This document shows positions 58,841-64,000 of a stretch of 64,000 nt of DNA, piece by piece. This DNA comes from Lutraria lutraria (taxonomy: Eukaryota; Mollusca; Bivalvia; Venerida; Mactridae), in NCBI GenBank assembly GCA_964023205.1, contig OZ026843.1, positions 7,549,029 to 7,613,028 of the forward strand, written 5' to 3'. A model generated the notes under the pieces. It searched no databases. It was not told the origin of the DNA and saw nothing but the letters and a program-made list of their open reading frames with translations. Position numbers and translations under genes: made by a program. How positions within the stretch are numbered: position 1 is the first letter of the stretch; every line of letters starts with the position of its first letter.

Positions 58841-59672
58841 GGAAAGACTTCCAATTTAGGCAAATGTAAAACAAACATAAGCTTGCGTGATCACGATTAA
58901 TTTCTAATTAATTTACATTGGTATTATCAATGATTTAGTAATATATATATATATTAGTTCATTCTTAATATTTGATTTTCTGACACCGTTGGCTGATGGC
59001 AACCATGGACCTGTAAACGGTTTTTAACAAGGAGAAGGGAATAGTACCGCTATTTGCAGAAAGTGTGTGCGCATACGATCGGATAGGTTTAGTTTTGGTT
59101 TTGGAAACGCTTGTCACCTAAAATAAACAAAATAATGAACTTACCGAGCCTCAGCAGTCGCCATCACTTGTTTTGATTACTATCCAAAGTCACGTGATTC
59201 CACTCCCCGTGCATAAATTGACTTTTGCACACAACGAAATGACTTTTGTGCAGAACGAAATAAAATGAACATAACAAATTGGTGTTTCGATATAACAAAT
59301 CGACTTTTGTGCAGAACGAAATGACGTTTGAGCAGTACGAAATAACTTTCGGCAGAACGAAATGACTTTTGAGCAGAACGAAATGACTTTTGAGCAGGAC
59401 GAAATAAAAATGAACATGACAAATTGTTAAAACGCCATAACGAATTGATGTTTCGACATAACACACTGATTTTTGCACATGACGAATTGATATTTCCACA
59501 CGACGAATTGCGTTTTACACAGAACGAATTACCATTATGCATTACAAACTTAGTGTCATTCATAACGAAGTGAAAATGCACGATAAAAGTCAGCGGAGGC
59601 GTTCCATATAAAGTGCTTATTTTATTTTATTTGATTAACAAACAGAAACTAGGTCACATACGGATTCAGTTT

Positions 59673-59697
59673 TGGTGCCATTCACAGGATTCAAACC
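59673..59697 (+). promoter_or_regulatory. primer binding site of the LTR element
   Basis: TGGTGCCATTCACAGGATTC followed by AAACC starts 4 bases after the LTR end. Its complement ends in ...GGCACCA and contains GGTTTGAATCC, which is the T-arm and 3' end of a tRNA including CCA. The match appears to extend past the usual 18 bases into the T-loop. Confidence 0.65.
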
Positions 59698-59699
59698 CA

Positions 59700-61286
59700 G
59701 TTGTACCCAGAACCCGGAAACAGAGTTTTATACTAAAGGTTAGTGAATTTTCTTTGGTTTTCATTTTGTTACATAACATAGACAACCTGTCATAATTTAG
59801 ATATAGATTATTTCGAATGTTTTGAATTTGATTATTTTGGGGTTTATCAAAATTAATATTTAATTAAGAATTAATTAAGAATAAAAATGGATCAGCAATA
59901 AGGAGAACAAAAATTTAAAATATAGGCATGGGCACAGGATAATTCTAAAATGGTAAGCAGTTTTTAGGGAAAACCTGAAGAATTTGGAAATTGAGTTTAA
60001 TCCATAGAAACAGCATTTAAATGTTGGACTTGTGATCAAGAAAGCCTTGTGTAGAAAATCAAAGGATCATAAACCAAGCATGAGACATGGCGATTCATCC
60101 TCTCATTTAAACTACATATAATGAATTCATCGCGTATTGAAGCTGTTGTAAAGAATACAATTAAAGACAAACTTTTCATGTGCTATCTTATTATTATACA
60201 ACATAGCTGGAAATTCTGGCTCATGTTTGATAACCATAGTCAAAAATAAATATAGAACACTTGTGGACATGGCGGCATAAATTTCCCTCTTGATTTGTAG
60301 AATACACAATACATTTAGATTTAAACCCAAATTGCGGAGCAATGAAGTGAATCTTCAGACTGCTGGGGGTAATCCGTAAGTTGGTGGTTGTATAGATCTG
60401 TCATTCAATATTGGAGGTATCAAAATGACAAAATTGATGAATAATCATAATAGAAATTCGATTTTGAGGGGCTGATTGGTTATCAAAGAATGGAATTAGA
60501 ATATATTTTGATTTAGGTTGTATAAGGGTAAAAAAAGAAGATATTCATATTTCATCAGCAGTGAGAATTAATTATAAAATCATATTGTATAATAGCGAGA
60601 GTTGATAAAGTTTAATCCCCCATTGAAAAATATACTTTAAATTTAATCAGTGATGGTAAGTCAGACCTTGAACTAAACTTGGGTGATCTGATCAGTTTAA
60701 AGAAGATATAAATATCAATACAAATTATAAAAAAGAGAAAAATTGTTTTAAAAAAGAGAAGGAACTGAAAATGAAAAAAAAGGAAAAGAAAATGCCAATA
60801 TAGATTCAGACTAATGTTTTACAAATACAGCGACCATAAAGATACAAGTAGATACAGGAGATCATTAATACAATCTGAAGGATTGTGATAGTGGTGATTG
60901 AGCGTTATATTATTAATTAAAGAAACCTGAAGCGTTGTTACCTGGGTTTAAAATGAATGTAGAGTGGAGTGTAGTTACTAGTAAGTGTAATTATTCATTC
61001 AGATAATGAATCAATTAGATCTGTTAAATCACCTAAGTCCGAATTTAATCAATTGAGTTACTCAGTACGTTAGATAATGCTGTGTTAATTGAGTATGTTA
61101 ATTTGCCTCGCAACAAAGTAAAAGACTAAGAAAAACTTAAATCAGGTATCTAAGAAGGATAAAAATGTTAAGATGCGAACTCTTTTCAAGGCACTTTCGG
61201 ATTTGTTTTAAGGCTTCATTTGTTTAGGAGTTGGGTTGTAAATTATACGTATTTAATTATCTACTTACTTTCTGTTACATTTTGGT
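59700..61286 (+). other. internal region of the LTR element without recognisable gag or pol
   Basis: Stop-rich in all frames, AG- and AT-rich, with Lys/Glu-rich short readings near 60750. It could be highly decayed gag or leader. No protease, reverse transcriptase, RNase H or integrase motif is visible. Confidence 0.5.
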
Positions 61287-63276
61287 TTGTTATTATTTCA
61301 AGATTGTGCAACATTTAGTTACGCCATGGATTTTAAAAGCATCTTTTGCATTATATACATTAGCCAAACCTGTGCATTTAGGATGAGTGAAAATGTAATA
61401 TTTGATAAAACCAACAAAATCATGATAAGTAATTCTAAATGGTTAATTACCTTCATACATTACTTAAGACCATGTGAGATTTTCTTAGATAAAATTGAAA
61501 ATGACTAACGGTCCATTAATGAAATCTTAAAGAGGATTACTGATTACTACCGAAAAGACAATAAATCGGGTTATATTTACACGTTTGTCAGTCTAAATAA
61601 AGAGGTTGACAAGATCTATGACACAATAACAAACATGAGATTTGATGATTATAGATCAATTGGATCGGACACAAATATGTCAAAGCGTTCATTGCTACCA
61701 TGCAGTGGTTGGACATATATCTTCATTTTTATTTGGTACTTTAACTGAAAATGATATAGAAAACATAAATGACAATGTAGAGATTTTAGCTGAAAATCAG
61801 GATAAATAAAACATGTTCTAAATGAAAGTAAAACACTATTGAATATGTCAAGAAATCAAATTTCACAGAATCGTAGGGCAAAAATAGATTTGGTGAAATC
61901 AATGAGGAAGTTGGATACAAAAAGTAATGGAATTAACTTGTTTAAGAAATAACACACTTAGAACAGTTCTTGAGAACATTCTTACAGTTTGAATTGATCA
62001 TGGATGAATTAAAAGAAACACGTCAGGATTAATAGTTTTACTTTAGTGAATTTGAGATATGAGCTAAGTATGTTATCTATCAATAAATAAACACTAAGTA
62101 CTATATCACCTAAAGATTTAAAACAGTTATTGTTCGAGATCGAAGATAAACTACTTGAAACTATGAAATTATTTGAAAACCAGAAAACTAATATCTGGTA
62201 CTTCTATAATATTTCTCATCGTGATGTATACATTAAGGGATGTAAGATTTTTTTGATAACCGTGTCTGTTCCGTTAATAGATATCCGTAAAACCTACGAA
62301 ATTCATAAAGTAACTAGTCTACCCAAGCCATTGAAAAACATAATTTTAATTAATGGTAAGCCGCATAAAATGCTGACCAGATATACAATTGAGACACTGT
62401 CGTTAATGACAGATATAATGAGAAGACGATATGTATTACTAAACAATCAGGAGTACAATCAATATACTCGTGATGATAAAATATTAGGATTCTGTAAGTT
62501 ATCCCATAAACTTAAGTAAATCATGTGTCATTGCTTTATTTTTAAAGCGGGAAGATAATGTCCGATTGTACTTCAAAAGTGTTGTAATGACAAACACTTA
62601 ATTACCATACGCAGAGTATTTGCATTCTTAGACTGACCTATGATCAATTCAAAATTACCATAGTTTGTTTAAACAATGTAACTGATTCACTGTACATTTC
62701 CTACGTATGTAATATATTTGAACCCTGGCTGTAAGGTGTCGAGTGATTACTTTGAATTAATATCGTCTTATCACTAAGATATAATGTTTGATAATGATCC
62801 CTTAATCCCTTTCATAAGAGACCATATCTTATCTAAGGTAAGGGTACGACATAATTTCACTAAAATGTTTCCTTATACTTAGAGTTGCCAGAGGAACTGG
62901 GCCACTTTAAAGAATATCCATGCCTTCATTCATATTCCATGTTGGTAAATATCGAAATACTGAAGTAAAATTTCATACGATGTAGATTGGTGCAATATAC
63001 GAGTATATTGCTGTCATTATTGGGGTTATTGTCGCTTTAGGCTTCATTTGTATGTGTTGTTCTAAACATAAGATGTATAAATCTTTGATTAATTAATTGG
63101 CTAAGTGTTGTATTGATAAGATTGCTGAGGATCAAGAACCTCCCGAGGTTGTGGTGCTGGTGTCATCCAAAGATGGTTGGGACGTTGTTCTCCATCCCGA
63201 GAAGCAGTTAGCTTCCGCGTCTGGTGACCCTGATAGAAAAAAGATACATTCCATCTTTGAGAAGTTCACCAAATAA
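61287..63276 (+). pseudogene. env-like glycoprotein relic of the LTR element
   Basis: Consecutive plus-strand fragments look like one decayed gene: 61287-61508; a frame-shifted part to about 61990 with a FGTLTENDIENIND segment like that after the cleavage site of retroelement fusion glycoproteins; the longest open piece 62130-62519 with WYFYN, VPLID and KVTSLPK; and a hydrophobic anchor at about 62986-63060 with a Cys/Lys-rich end. A stop at about 63094 and a last piece to TAA 63274-63276 follow. At least three stops and two frame changes break it. Assignment to env/F-like families rests on pattern and position just before the 3' LTR. Confidence 0.55.
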
Positions 63277-63939
63277 ATGATGAACTCTATGTGAATAAGT
63301 GCACACCATTTGTACATACTCATTATTATATGTATCAGGTATTTTAACTGTATTATTGTGTTAGATACAGACGTCTACGGGTATATACTCCTCAAGGGGC
63401 CTGCCCCTTATGTGACGGGAGATAATTAAGACATATTGAACTCTAATGAAACTTTGTGCACATACGAATATAAGATAACCAAACATTCCAAGAAAATGGA
63501 AAAAGCAAACATTCGATGAATTTTGGAAAAAACTTTAAATCACAAACGAAGTAAAAAAAAAAGTCATAAACACAGACGATAAGATGGTGATTACCAGCCT
63601 ATGAACAACGACACAACAATCGTGAAGATCTACCCCGAAATCAATTCCACTTATTATCCAAAAACGAAGTTACCAATAACACCAACAACACCAGCACTGA
63701 CTACAAGGACCTCAACTATATGACCTTTTGTGTACCTGTGACATTTCGAAAACATTTATATTTTAAAATTCATTTGAAGGATGTGCCTTCAAGTTGATAG
63801 GACAATGAAATTGTATTTCAGTTTTGAATTGTTTTTGAATTATATTTCTTGTATGTTATTATGCTTATTAATGAGGACACTATTTCAATTACTTTTTTAT
63901 TATAAGAATGAATCGAGTTAATTTTAGGTAGGGGATGTG
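63277..63939 (+). other. 3' untranslated part of the LTR element
   Basis: No coding signal. It ends in a purine-rich tract (63926-63936) next to the second LTR. Confidence 0.5.
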
Positions 63940-64000
63940 TGTAACATAGTGGCCTCATACATGTTTGTTTTTATATATATATATGCATATGATTAATCGA
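63940..64000 (+). repeat. start of the 3' LTR (cut by window edge)
   Basis: 61 bases matching 56305-56368 with a small gap (the 5' copy has about 4 extra bases after ACATA) and several substitutions, so the LTRs have diverged since insertion. Confidence 0.7.

Larger units (their letters stand above)
56946..59608. mobile_element. foldback element with long inverted repeats made of 21-bp units
   Basis: The ends read TATGGAACGCCTCC and its complement, flanked by TAAAGT on both sides (56940-56945, 59609-59614), a 6-bp target duplication. Inverted arms extend about 600-800 bp inward (left to about 57730, right from about 59040). They contain arrays of about 20-21 bp (CATTTCGTTCTGCTCAAAAG). The left arm has many more units than the right. 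The central 1.3 kb holds a zinc-finger-like relic and a tRNA-like sequence. No transposase recognised. Confidence 0.85.
56305..59668 (+). repeat. 5' LTR, split by a nested foldback element
   Basis: It begins TG and ends CA (TTCA at 59665-59668). After subtracting the 2663-bp insertion and one target duplication the LTR is about 0.7 kb. Confidence 0.6.
56305..64000 (+). mobile_element. LTR retrotransposon with env-like relic (runs past right edge)
   Basis: The sequence starting TGTAACATA at 56305 is repeated at 63940 to the window end (shared GTGGCCTCATA, TTTGTTTTTATAT and AATCGA), as expected for two LTRs. The 5' LTR ends near 59668, followed by a primer binding site. A purine-rich stretch (AGGTAGGGGATG) precedes the second LTR. 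Between the primer site and the env-like relic only about 1.6 kb remain, with no gag or pol that I can see. So the element is deleted or non-autonomous. Confidence 0.7.

Overview
The window looks like nuclear DNA of an invertebrate animal. It is AT-rich, has spliced genes with long introns, and carries many degraded transposable elements. A bivalve mollusc or other lophotrochozoan is my best guess. This rests on gene style and mobile-element content (hammerhead ribozyme in a repeat, mariner, CACTA-like and LTR elements), not on a species marker.

Layout. The left edge (2-1048, +) holds the 3' 348 codons of a divergent actin without introns. From about 6 kb to 47.4 kb the minus strand carries a tandem family of immunoglobulin-superfamily (IgSF) membrane receptor genes. 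Each unit runs from high to low coordinate: signal-peptide exon, Ig domain 1, Ig domain 2, short Ser/Thr stalk exon, transmembrane exon, cytoplasmic tail with tyrosine motifs. There are three units, called here copy C (6272-13802), copy B (20513-34515) and copy D (41166-47396), plus an orphan first exon at 15666-15720. Nearly all junctions are phase 1, so domain exons can be skipped or shuffled in frame. Copy B has intact coding exons but a 3-bp deletion removed the acceptor of its stalk exon. Copy D has a 22-bp deletion that shifts the frame in Ig2. Copy C has a frameshifted transmembrane exon and no tail exon in the window. Together they look like a fast-evolving receptor cluster in birth-and-death turnover.

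Head-to-head with copy D, about 1.3 kb away, a plus-strand gene (48730-53463 or further) encodes a secreted protein: signal peptide, PAN/apple-like domain, small Cys-rich segment, one sushi/CCP domain and a long Ser/Thr/Pro-rich array of 23-residue repeats. The array is closed by a nonsense codon inside the last repeat.

Mobile elements fill much of the rest. They are a CACTA-like element with 3-bp target duplication (26081-29438), a deleted mariner (29876-30873) whose empty site is preserved in copy D, a TTAA-flanked element (50564-51702), several LINE fragments, and an inverted-repeat element carrying a hammerhead ribozyme motif (about 8594-8757). At the right an LTR retroelement starts at 56305. 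It keeps a primer binding site and a decayed env-like gene but no recognisable gag or pol, and a 2.66-kb foldback element (56946-59608) is nested in its 5' LTR. The start of the second LTR appears at 63940.

Long stretches (1.0-2.0, 2.9-5.6, 17.1-18.1, 35.3-38.4, 53.8-56.3, 59.7-61.3 kb) show no gene I can support. Coordinates of exon edges come from hand reading of splice signals and reading frames, and could be off by a base or two.
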